From Pseudomonadales bacterium (GTDB taxonomy: Bacteria; Pseudomonadota; Gammaproteobacteria; Pseudomonadales; UBA5862): a stretch of 64,000 nucleotides of DNA. The stretch is taken from assembly GCA_024234215.1 (NCBI GenBank), contig JACKOQ010000004.1, positions 62,001 to 126,000 on the forward strand, in the 5' to 3' direction. Under the pieces are notes generated by a model that saw nothing but the letters and a program-made list of their open reading frames with translations, was not told the DNA's origin and did not search any database. Position numbers and translations under genes: made by a program. Shown here one piece after another: positions 10,145-17,714 of the stretch (within the stretch, counting starts at the first letter, position 1; every line of letters begins with the position of its first letter).

Positions 10145-11803
10145 ATGAGCTATCAGGTCCTGGCGCGTAAATGGCGCCCGCGCAACTTCGAGCAGACGGT
10201 GGGACAGCAGAGCGTGCTGCGCGCGCTGGCCCATGCGCTCGACCATGACCGTCTGCACCACGCCTACCTCTTCACCGGCTCGCGCGGCGTCGGCAAGACC
10301 TCGATTGCCCGCATTCTGGCCAAATGTCTCAACTGCGAGCAGGGGGTCTCCTCCACTCCTTGCGACCAGTGCGCCAGTTGCGTGGCGATCAACGAAGGGC
10401 GGTTCATCGATCTGATCGAGGTCGATGCGGCTTCGCGCACCAAGGTCGAGGACACCCGCGAGCTGCTGGAGAACGTGCAGTACACACCGTCACTGGGACG
10501 CTTCAAGATCTACCTGATCGACGAGGTGCACATGCTCTCCGGCCACAGCTTCAATGCGCTGCTGAAGACGCTGGAAGAGCCGCCGGCCCATGTCAAGTTC
10601 CTGTTTGCCACCACCGACCCGAAGAAGCTGCCGCTGACGGTCCTGTCGCGCTGCCTGCAACTGCATCTGAAGGACATTCCGCCGGCACTGATTGCCGATC
10701 ACCTGCACCGGGTGCTCGACCTCGAAGGCATCGCACATGACGACGGGTCGCTGAAGATGCTGGGACGGGCAGCCAATGGCAGCCTGCGTGACGCGCTGAG
10801 CCTCACCGATCAGGCCATTGCCTTTGGCGGTGGCCAGTTGAATGAGGCAGACGTGCGGCAGATGCTGGGCCATGTCGATCAGCAGTCGGTGCTGCAACTG
10901 CTGCAGGCGGTGGTTGGCGGCAATGCCGTGCAACTGCTGGATGAAGTCGAGCAGCTCGCTGGCCATGGGCCGGACTATCGGCTGGTGCTCGATGAGCTGA
11001 TCGGGCTGCTGCATCAACTGACGCTGGCGCAGGTGGCGCCGGGCACGCTCCATGGCCACTGGTGGGATGGTGAGGCGGTCACGGCCCTGGCGGCGCAGAT
11101 GGCCGCCGAGGAGCTTCAGCTCTATTACCAGATTGCCCTGCATGGCCGGCGCGACCTGCCGCTGGCACCGGAACCGCGCAGCGGCTTCGAGATGGTGCTG
11201 CTGCGGATGCTGGCCTTCCGCCCCGACGACGGCACGCCTGACAGCGCGGCGGAAAAAAAAAAGCCCCTGATTGAGCCGCAGCGCTCGGCCACGGCGCTGC
11301 TCGATGTGCCGGGCAGCCCCGCACCATCCAGCAGACCCATCGCACCTGCGGCAATTGCTCCGGCTCCACCACCGCCGCCCGCCGCGGTCACGCCACCCGC
11401 GTCACAGCCAGAGGCCACTGCGCTCGGTGAACAGTGGATCGGGCTGTGTGGCAAGCTCGACCTGAGCGGGATGAGTGCCAACCTGGCCGCCCATGCCGAG
11501 CTGGTCGCGCAGACGGCGCAGGGTTGGCGACTGCGCATCGATCCGGCGCACTCGGCCCTGCTCGATGGGCCCCATGTCGGGCGCATCGGTGAGGCGCTGT
11601 CGCGCCACCTGGGTCAATCGGTCAAGGTGGAGTTCGAGCTGGGTCCGATTCAGGGCGAAACCCCGCTGCGCTCGCGTGAACGGCAGCAGCGCGAAGCACG
11701 CGAGCGGGCCATCGCCCGGCTGGAAGCCGATCCGAAGGTCAAGGCCCTGCTGGCCCGCTTCGAGGGATCGAGCCTCGACCATGAGTCGATCGAGGTGGGC
11801 TGA
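10145..11803 (+). CDS. dnaX: DNA polymerase III subunits tau/gamma
   Basis: This is the clamp-loader ATPase. I take the ATG at 10145 (552 aa); the frame is open upstream, but only from here does the conserved start SYQVLARKWRPRNFEQTVGQ appear. The Walker A is GSRGVGKTS. A four-Cys zinc module follows (CLNCEQGVSSTPCDQCASC). LIDEVHMLS is the Walker B and FATTDPKKLPLTVLSRC is sensor 1/SRC. Domains I-III end at about residue 365. A Pro/Ala-rich linker (about 380-430) then leads to the tau-specific C-terminus. The protein is shorter than E. coli tau (643). An A10 run between domain III and the linker could yield gamma (separate entry). Confidence 0.96.
   Translation: MSYQVLARKWRPRNFEQTVGQQSVLRALAHALDHDRLHHAYLFTGSRGVGKTSIARILAKCLNCEQGVSSTPCDQCASCVAINEGRFIDLIEVDAASRTKVEDTRELLENVQYTPSLGRFKIYLIDEVHMLSGHSFNALLKTLEEPPAHVKFLFATTDPKKLPLTVLSRCLQLHLKDIPPALIADHLHRVLDLEGIAHDDGSLKMLGRAANGSLRDALSLTDQAIAFGGGQLNEADVRQMLGHVDQQSVLQLLQAVVGGNAVQLLDEVEQLAGHGPDYRLVLDELIGLLHQLTLAQVAPGTLHGHWWDGEAVTALAAQMAAEELQLYYQIALHGRRDLPLAPEPRSGFEMVLLRMLAFRPDDGTPDSAAEKKKPLIEPQRSATALLDVPGSPAPSSRPIAPAAIAPAPPPPPAAVTPPASQPEATALGEQWIGLCGKLDLSGMSANLAAHAELVAQTAQGWRLRIDPAHSALLDGPHVGRIGEALSRHLGQSVKVEFELGPIQGETPLRSRERQQREARERAIARLEADPKVKALLARFEGSSLDHESIEVG
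11252..11300 (+). promoter_or_regulatory. A10 slippery run with downstream hairpin in dnaX (candidate gamma-producing recoding site)
   Basis: Codons GAA AAA AAA AAG at 11252-11263 contain ten consecutive A residues (11253-11262). In the -1 frame the next codons are GCC CCT GAT TGA, and if one A is lost the frame reads AGC CCC TGA, so slippage either way stops within four codons. A GC-rich inverted repeat (GCAGCGC at 11278-11284, GCGCTGC at 11294-11300, 9-nt loop) follows 14 nt after the slippery codons. The truncated product would be about 374-376 residues, that is, domains I-III only. E. coli dnaX uses A6G ribosomal frameshifting and Thermus dnaX uses an A9 transcriptional slip site at the equivalent place. 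Confidence 0.65.
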
Positions 11804-11863
11804 CTCTCACAGCCCAAGTCGGTTGTAGCCAGCGCGTGGCGATGCCGACCGGACGCGGCAGGC

Positions 11864-11869
11864 TATAAT
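11864..11869 (+). promoter_or_regulatory. Consensus -10 element before ybaB-recR
   Basis: A perfect TATAAT lies 39 nt upstream of the ybaB ATG, in the 104-bp gap after dnaX. No good -35 hexamer is found 16-18 nt upstream, so promoter activity is a guess based on the -10 alone. Confidence 0.35.
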
Positions 11870-11907
11870 GGCCCGCCTCACTTTCTTGATCTCTTCAGGA
11901 GCAACCG

Positions 11908-12231
11908 ATGAAACCGGGCATTGGCGATTTGATGAAGCAGGCGCAGAAGCTTCAGGAGCAGATGCAGAAGACCCAGGATGAGCTGGCCAATCTGCAGGTG
12001 TGCGGTGAGTCGGGGGCCGGATTGGTGAAGGTGACCATGACCGGGCGCCACGACGTGAAGCGGGTCGAGATCGACCCTGCGCTGCTGCAGGAAGAGAAAG
12101 AGATGCTGGAGGATCTGCTGGCTGCCGCGGTCAATGATGCCGTGCGTCGGGTCGAGGAGGCTAGCCGCGACAAGATCAGCAGCCTGTCGGCGGGGCTGAA
12201 TCTTCCCGGCGGCTTCAAGATGCCGTTCTGA
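11908..12231 (+). CDS. ybaB: YbaB/EbfC nucleoid-associated protein
   Basis: The 107-residue protein has the family layout: an N-terminal amphipathic helix (GDLMKQAQKLQEQMQKTQDE), then GESGAGLVKVTMTGRHDVKRVEID and a C-terminal helix. It forms a tweezer-like dimer that binds DNA. AGGAG sits 6 nt before the ATG. It lies directly upstream of recR, the usual dnaX-ybaB-recR order. Confidence 0.95.
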   Translation: MKPGIGDLMKQAQKLQEQMQKTQDELANLQVCGESGAGLVKVTMTGRHDVKRVEIDPALLQEEKEMLEDLLAAAVNDAVRRVEEASRDKISSLSAGLNLPGGFKMPF

Positions 12232-12251
12232 GGCGGACTGACAGCACGCCG

Positions 12252-12848
12252 ATGAGTGAACTGATCAATCAGCTTGCCAGCGCGCTGCGCTGTCTGCCCG
12301 GTGTCGGGCAGAAGTCGTCGCAGCGCATGGTGATGCACCTGCTCGAGCGCAACCGCTCCGGCGGGCTGCGGCTGGCCGAGGCCTTGATTCGCTGCCTCAA
12401 TGAGGTGGGCCACTGCACGCGCTGCCGCAACTTCACCGAGCAGCCGCTCTGCGCGGTCTGTGCCGATTCCCGGCGCGATCAGAGCCTGCTCTGCATCGTC
12501 GAAACCCCGGCCGACATGTTGGCGCTCGAACAGTCGGGCGGTTATCGCGGGCTCTATTTCGTGCTGATGGGTCGCCTCTCGCCGCTCGATGGGGTGGGTG
12601 CCGACGAGTTGGCACTCGATCTGCTGTGGCGGCGGCTGGCCGAAGAGCCGATCTGCGAGGTGATTCTGGCCACCAGTGCCACCATCGAGGGCGAGGCGAC
12701 CTCGCATTTCATTGCCGAAGGCTTGCGTCCCGACATCAGTGTGACCCGCATCGCGCAGGGGGTGCCGCTCGGTGGGGAGCTCGAATATGTCGATGCCGGC
12801 ACCCTGGCGCGCGCGCTGAGCGGAAGAAAACAGTTTGAACGCTTCTGA
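12252..12848 (+). CDS. recR: Recombination mediator protein RecR
   Basis: The 198-residue protein acts with RecF/RecO to load RecA at gaps. It shows the N-terminal HhH (CLPGVGQKSSQRM), the C4 zinc finger (CTRCRNFTEQPLCAVC), the Toprim domain (CIVETPADMLALEQS; YFVLMGRLSPLDG) and the terminal Walker-B-like segment. Its 3' end overlaps the rnd start by 14 nt. Confidence 0.97.
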   Translation: MSELINQLASALRCLPGVGQKSSQRMVMHLLERNRSGGLRLAEALIRCLNEVGHCTRCRNFTEQPLCAVCADSRRDQSLLCIVETPADMLALEQSGGYRGLYFVLMGRLSPLDGVGADELALDLLWRRLAEEPICEVILATSATIEGEATSHFIAEGLRPDISVTRIAQGVPLGGELEYVDAGTLARALSGRKQFERF

Positions 12849-13959
12849 GCCGCCCTTCGTCGAAGTGAGCCACGATGCCGAATTGGTGCAGTGGTGCGAG
12901 CGGCTGGCCGGCACCGCCGTGCTGGCGCTCGACACCGAGTTCATCCGGGTGCGCACCTACCATCCGCAGCCGGCGCTGTTGCAGCTCTCGGATGGCCGGC
13001 ACCATCTGTTGATCGATCCCTTGACGCTGAGCCGCTGGCAGCCGCTGGCCGACTGCCTGACCGATCCGCAGCAACTCAAGGTGTTCCATGCTGCCGGTGA
13101 GGATCTCGAAGTGTGCCGGCGGCTGTTCGACGCGGTGCCGCGTCCGCTGTTCGACACCCAGGTGGCGGCGGCCTTCGTCGGTCTCGGTTTCAGCATCGGT
13201 TACCAGCGGCTGGTCGAGCAACTGCTCGGCGTCACCCTCGAAAAGGGCGAAAGCCGCTCAGACTGGCTGAACCGGCCACTGACCCCGTCGCAGAAGCACT
13301 ATGCCGCGCAGGATGTGATCCATCTGCATGCATTGCACCAGTGGCTGCATCAGCGGCTGCAGCAGCGTGGCCATTTGCGCTGGTTCGAGCTGGAGATGGA
13401 GCGCACGCTGCAAGAGGCCGAGCGGCCGATCCTGCCGCAGGAGCGTTATCTGCATCTGCGCGCGGCCCAGCCGCTCTCATCGGCCGAGCTGGCGATTGCC
13501 CGGTCGCTGGCGGCATGGCGAGAGGTCGAGGCGATCCGGCGTGACCTGCCGCGTGGATTCGTGCTACCCGACCGGGCGCTGCTCGACCTCGTTCGCCGTG
13601 CGCCGAACGATCTCTCTGGTCTGAGTGGCATTGCGGAGCTGCACCCTTCGGTGATCCGCCACCATGGCCAGACCCTGCTGCAACTGATCGCAGCGGCCAG
13701 GACCGAACCGGCCGATCAGCAGCCGCCACCGCTCTCGACGCAGCTGGATACCGGGCAGAAGGTGCGCCTGCAGCGTCTCAAGGAGCAGGTGCGGGCACGG
13801 GCCCAGCAGCTCGACATCGCGGTGGAGCTGCTGGCCAGCAGCCGCGAGCTGAGCGACTGGGTCGTGAGCAGCAGTGACGCGGGGGCAGCGCAGCCGCCGC
13901 GGCGGCTGCTGGAAGGGTGGCGCTTCGAAGCGATTGGCGATCTTCTGACCACGGAGTGA
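12835..13959 (+). CDS. rnd: Ribonuclease D
   Basis: This 374-residue 3'-5' exoribonuclease takes part in tRNA 3' maturation. The DEDD exonuclease motifs are LALDTEFIRVRTY (I), FHAAGEDLEV (II) and YAAQDVIHLHAL (III, with the catalytic Tyr and Asp). One HRDC domain (about residues 210-290, EAIRRDLPRGFVLPD) and a C-terminal helical region follow. The start is a TTG at 12835 inside the recR 3' end, with GGAAG upstream; no ATG or GTG gives a complete first strand. Confidence 0.93.
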   Translation: MNASEPPFVEVSHDAELVQWCERLAGTAVLALDTEFIRVRTYHPQPALLQLSDGRHHLLIDPLTLSRWQPLADCLTDPQQLKVFHAAGEDLEVCRRLFDAVPRPLFDTQVAAAFVGLGFSIGYQRLVEQLLGVTLEKGESRSDWLNRPLTPSQKHYAAQDVIHLHALHQWLHQRLQQRGHLRWFELEMERTLQEAERPILPQERYLHLRAAQPLSSAELAIARSLAAWREVEAIRRDLPRGFVLPDRALLDLVRRAPNDLSGLSGIAELHPSVIRHHGQTLLQLIAAARTEPADQQPPPLSTQLDTGQKVRLQRLKEQVRARAQQLDIAVELLASSRELSDWVVSSSDAGAAQPPRRLLEGWRFEAIGDLLTTE

Positions 13960-13967
13960 GGTGACAG

Positions 13968-14252
13968 ATGGGTGAACATCAACCGGCAACGCCGATCCTG
14001 GTCGAGGTGTTTCGCAGCCACAAGCGCGAAGGGGCCTACCTCTATCTGACCCGGGGCAAGGGCTTCGGCCATCTGCCGGCGGCGCTGCAGGGCTGGTTCA
14101 GGTCGACCGACCTGGCCATGACGCTGTGGCTGAAACCCGATAAAAAGCTGGCGCGGGTCGACGCGGCCGAGGTGCTGCGCGCCCTCGACGAGCAGGGTTT
14201 CTACCTGCAGATGCCGCCGCCGCGCGAGCCTGATCCACTTGCTCCACGATAA
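13968..14252 (+). CDS. YcgL-domain protein
   Basis: The 94-residue protein matches the YcgL family (PILVEVFRSHKREGAYLYL; FGHLPAALQGWF; LARVDAAEVLRALDEQGFYL). Its biochemical role is not established. It follows rnd by 8 nt, an arrangement conserved in Pseudomonas-like genomes. Confidence 0.9.
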   Translation: MGEHQPATPILVEVFRSHKREGAYLYLTRGKGFGHLPAALQGWFRSTDLAMTLWLKPDKKLARVDAAEVLRALDEQGFYLQMPPPREPDPLAPR

Positions 14253-14385
14253 AGAACACGGTTCAGGCGGGATCGCAGCACTGACCAGTCGAAACAGCAT
14301 GGGAGGTTTACAGCAGGTCACCGATCGCCTGGCCTCTTTGCGCTTTATAATTCCGGACACATGACTGAATCGAGGTGGCTTGAAC

Positions 14386-14979
14386 ATGCAGAATCCGCGG
14401 ATCAAACCGCTGCCGGCGCTGATCTTCTCTTCACGCTGGCTGCAATTGCCGCTCTACTTCGGCCTGATCGCCGCACAGGGCGTCTATGTGGTGCTGTTCT
14501 TCAAGGAGCTCTGGCACTTGGTGCATGGGGCTCTGGAACTCAACGAACAGCAGATCATGCTGATCGTGCTGGGTCTGATCGATGTGGTGATGATCTCCAA
14601 CCTGCTGATCATGGTGATCGTCGGCGGCTATGAGACCTTCGTGTCGCGGCTGGGCATCGAAGGACACCCGGACCAGCCGGAGTGGCTCTCGCACGTCAAT
14701 GCCACCGTGCTCAAGGTGAAGCTGGCGCTGGCCATCATCGGCATCTCTTCGATCCACCTGCTCAAGAGCTTCATCGAGGCCGGCATGATCGGCGTATTGC
14801 CGCAGTGCAGCAGTGTCGCCGCCGGCGTCAAGTGCGCCACCATCACCGAGAACGGCATCATGTGGCAGACCATCATCCATCTGGCCTTCATTCTCTCTGC
14901 GCTCGGCATCGCCTGGACCGATCGCATCATGAGTGGTGCTGTGTCGCAACACGCTGAGAAATCGCTGTCGGAACATTGA
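14386..14979 (+). CDS. UPF0114 (YqhA/TIGR00645) integral membrane protein
   Basis: I start the gene at ATG 14386, with GAGGTGG seven bases upstream; an in-frame TTG at 14380 is less likely. The 197-residue protein has about four hydrophobic segments (LPLYFGLIAAQGVYVVLFF; IMLIVLGLIDVVMISNLLIM; LALAIIGISSIHLL; IIHLAFILSALGIAW) and the family motif GGYETFVSRL. Its function is unknown. Confidence 0.88.
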   Translation: MQNPRIKPLPALIFSSRWLQLPLYFGLIAAQGVYVVLFFKELWHLVHGALELNEQQIMLIVLGLIDVVMISNLLIMVIVGGYETFVSRLGIEGHPDQPEWLSHVNATVLKVKLALAIIGISSIHLLKSFIEAGMIGVLPQCSSVAAGVKCATITENGIMWQTIIHLAFILSALGIAWTDRIMSGAVSQHAEKSLSEH

Positions 14980-15006
14980 GCCCGGTGGTTGCGCTCAGCC
15001 CACGAC

Positions 15007-16041
15007 TCAACTGTTCAGATGCAGTGCGGCATTGAGTTCGATGCTGCGCCGGTTGGTGCGGCATTCGATGGCGCCGCTCTGTGAATTGCGCAGGAACAGC
15101 AGATCCGACTGACCGGCCAACTCCCGCGCCTTGATCAGCCGCTGTTCGCCATCGGCGCTGATCAGCAGCACCTTGCTGCCGGCGGTGAGGTAGAGGCCGG
15201 CCTCGATGGTGCAGCGGTCACCCAGTGGAATGCCAAGGCCGGCATTGGCGCCGATCAGGCACTTCTCGCCCACCGAGATGACGACGCTGTTGCCGCCCGA
15301 CAGGGTGCCCATGGTGCTGCAACCGCCGCCCAGGTCACTGCCCTTGCCGACGGTGACCCCGGCCGAGATTCTGCCCTCCACCATGCTCTCGCCCAGCGTG
15401 CCGGCATTGAAGTTGATGAAGCCCTCGTGCATGACCGTGGTGCCCTCGCCCAGGTAGGCGCCGAGCCGCACCCGGGAGGCATCGGCGATGCGCACCCCCT
15501 TGGGCACCACGTAATCGCTCATCCGCGGGAACTTGTCGACTGCATCGACCACCAGCGTGCGCCCCGCGATGCGGGCGGCGAGCTGGCGTTGCGGCAGCTC
15601 GCTGACCGCGATGGCCCCCTCGCTGCTCCAGGCGACATTGGGCAGCACGCCGAAGAGCCCCTGCAGGTTGATGCCGTGCGGCTTGACCAGTCGGTGCGAC
15701 AGCAGATGCAGCTTCAGGTAGGCCTCGGGCACGCAGGTCGGTGGGCTGTCTTCGGCCAGCAGCATCACGCAGCCGGGGCGGTGGCTGGCGGCGAGCTGGT
15801 CCGCCAGTCGTGCCGACTCATCCTGCTGCTGTTGACTCAGTGCCGTGGCCAGGGCACGCCAGCCGGCGGCATCCATGGCGATCAGCCGGTTGTCGCTGGC
15901 CTGGCCCAGCGTGCTGTTCAGGGCCTCGACCAGTCCCGGTGCCGGGTGGAGCAGTGGGGCCGGGTAGTAGACTTCGAGCCAGTTGCCGCTGCTGTCCTGG
16001 GTGCCGATGCCAAAGCCGAGGGCAAAATGTGCGGAATTCAT
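15007..16041 (-). CDS. dapD: 2,3,4,5-tetrahydropyridine-2,6-dicarboxylate N-succinyltransferase
   Basis: This 344-residue enzyme succinylates tetrahydrodipicolinate in the lysine/meso-DAP pathway. It is the long Pseudomonas-type DapD. The C-terminal half is a left-handed beta helix of hexapeptide repeats (VRIADASRVRLGAYLGEGTT; GVTVGKGSDLGGG; GEKCLIGANAGLGIPLGDRC). AAGGAG lies 7 nt before the ATG. The dapC gene lies upstream on the same strand with an ArsC-like gene between them. Confidence 0.95.
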   Translation of the reverse strand: MNSAHFALGFGIGTQDSSGNWLEVYYPAPLLHPAPGLVEALNSTLGQASDNRLIAMDAAGWRALATALSQQQQDESARLADQLAASHRPGCVMLLAEDSPPTCVPEAYLKLHLLSHRLVKPHGINLQGLFGVLPNVAWSSEGAIAVSELPQRQLAARIAGRTLVVDAVDKFPRMSDYVVPKGVRIADASRVRLGAYLGEGTTVMHEGFINFNAGTLGESMVEGRISAGVTVGKGSDLGGGCSTMGTLSGGNSVVISVGEKCLIGANAGLGIPLGDRCTIEAGLYLTAGSKVLLISADGEQRLIKARELAGQSDLLFLRNSQSGAIECRTNRRSIELNAALHLNS

Positions 16042-16104
16042 CGAGGGCTCCTTGAGGTGGAATCAGGTCTGACAGGGGAGTGAAAGGGAGCGGGCGTGCG
16101 GTGG

Positions 16105-16461
16105 TCAGCGCAACTGCCGCTGATAGAGATCGGGATCGAAGCCGAGCAGCAGGCCGCCCGACCACTCCAGCAGCGGGCGTTTCATCAGCGTCGGGTTCCC
16201 CAGCAGCAGCTCGATCGTGCGGTCGGCATCGACATCGATGCGCAGCGACTCAGGCAGCTGTCGCCAACTGCTGCTCTTGCGGTTCAGCAGTTCCGGTCCG
16301 AGCCGTTCCAGCCAGACAACCAGTTCGGTGCGCTGCGGGGCGTCCTGCCGCAGGTCACGGAACTGGTGGGCAACGCCATGGTCACGCAGCCAGCGCAGCG
16401 CGGCGCGGCAGCTGTCGCAGCTCTTGATGCCATGCAGGACCACATCGGTAGGCAGTTGCAT
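16105..16461 (-). CDS. ArsC/Spx-family reductase (YffB-like)
   Basis: From ATG 16461 (118 aa) the thioredoxin-fold protein has the CxxC-type site GIKSCDSCRAALRWLRDHG and the ArsC-family stretch LLNRKSSSWRQLPE, then NPTLMKRPLLEWSGG. The ATG overlaps the dapC stop by one base. An upstream in-frame ATG at 16512 lies inside dapC and is unlikely. YffB-like proteins sit between dapC and dapD in pseudomonads; the substrate is unknown and arsenate reduction is not implied. Confidence 0.88.
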   Translation of the reverse strand: MQLPTDVVLHGIKSCDSCRAALRWLRDHGVAHQFRDLRQDAPQRTELVVWLERLGPELLNRKSSSWRQLPESLRIDVDADRTIELLLGNPTLMKRPLLEWSGGLLLGFDPDLYQRQLR

Positions 16462-17663
16462 CAGCCCAACCCCTCGACGAAGCGGCGCAGCCGCTCTGCC
16501 CCCTCGATGCACTCATCGAGTTCGGCCACCAGCGCCAGACGGACGTGGCAGGCGCCGGGGTTGTCGCCATTCACATCGCGGGAGAGAAAGCTGCCCGGCA
16601 CCACCGTCAGCTTCTGCTGGCGATAGAGCTCGCGGGTGAACTGCTGGTCATCGAGCGGCACCCTGGGCCAGAGGTAGAAACCGCCGCCCGGCCGGACGAC
16701 ATCGAGCGATCCTCTCAGAATGTCGAGCACCGCCGCGAATTTCTGCCGGTACCGGGCGCGGTTTTCGACCACATGGGCCTCATCCTGCCAGGCAGCGATG
16801 CTGGCGCGCTGCACCGGCACCGGCAGTGCCGCGCCATGGTAGGTGCGGTAGAGCCGGTAGCGCTCGATCAGGCGCGCATCCCCGGCGACGAAGCCGGAGC
16901 GCAGACCTGCCAGGTTCGAGCGCTTGGAGAGCGAATGAAAGGCGATGACCCGTGCGTAGTCGGTCAGTCCCAGCCGGGCCGCCGCCTGCAGGATGCCCGG
17001 TGGCGGAGCTGCCTCGTCGAAATAGAGCTCGCTGTAGCACTCGTCGGCCGCGATCACGAAATCGTGCCGTTCAGCCAGTGTGATCAGGTGGCAGAGGTAG
17101 TCGAGGCTGGCCACGGCGCCGGTGGGGTTGTCGGGCGAGCAGAGGTAGAAGAGCTGGCAGCGGTTCCAGCTGGCGGCATCGACCTGATCGAGATCGGGCA
17201 GGCCGCCGGTTGCGGAGGAGCTGGCCAGGTAACGCGGGGTGGCGCCGGCCAGCAGCGTGGCCCCTTCGTAGATCTGGTAGCAGGGGTTGGGCATCAGCAC
17301 CAGCGGGTTGGATCGTTCGCTGTTGATGACTGCCTGGGCGAACGAGAACAGCGCTTCGCGGGTGCCGGCCACCGGCAGCACATGCCGTTCGGCGGTGAGG
17401 CTGCCGGCCGGCAGGTCGAAGCGGCGGCCGGCCCAGGCGGCGATCGCCTCGCGCAGTTCGACAATGCCGTTGATCGGTGGGTAGAGCCCCAGCTCATCCA
17501 GATGCTGGCGCACTGTTTCGAGCACGAAGGGTGGTGCCGGATGTTTGGGCTCGCCGATCGACCAGGAGATCGGTTTCAGCGCGGCGGGCGGGGTGACTCC
17601 GTCGAGCAGTGCGCGCAGCTTTTCGAATGGATAGGGGTGAAGCAGATCGAGTCGTGGATTCAT
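16461..17663 (-). CDS. dapC: Succinyldiaminopimelate transaminase
   Basis: This 400-residue fold-type I PLP aminotransferase gives N-succinyl-LL-DAP. It shows YPPINGIVELREAIAAWAGR, the Asn/Asp PLP contacts (SPDNPTGAV, DECYSELYFDE) and the PLP Lys in FHSLSKRSNLAGLRSGF. Neighbouring dapD and glnD support DapC rather than another aminotransferase. Confidence 0.93.
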   Translation of the reverse strand: MNPRLDLLHPYPFEKLRALLDGVTPPAALKPISWSIGEPKHPAPPFVLETVRQHLDELGLYPPINGIVELREAIAAWAGRRFDLPAGSLTAERHVLPVAGTREALFSFAQAVINSERSNPLVLMPNPCYQIYEGATLLAGATPRYLASSSATGGLPDLDQVDAASWNRCQLFYLCSPDNPTGAVASLDYLCHLITLAERHDFVIAADECYSELYFDEAAPPPGILQAAARLGLTDYARVIAFHSLSKRSNLAGLRSGFVAGDARLIERYRLYRTYHGAALPVPVQRASIAAWQDEAHVVENRARYRQKFAAVLDILRGSLDVVRPGGGFYLWPRVPLDDQQFTRELYRQQKLTVVPGSFLSRDVNGDNPGACHVRLALVAELDECIEGAERLRRFVEGLG

Positions 17664-17714
17664 CGCGGGGTCCGGGGGCGGCTGACGAAGTGGGTCGGTC
17701 CGGTGCGCGGCCGG

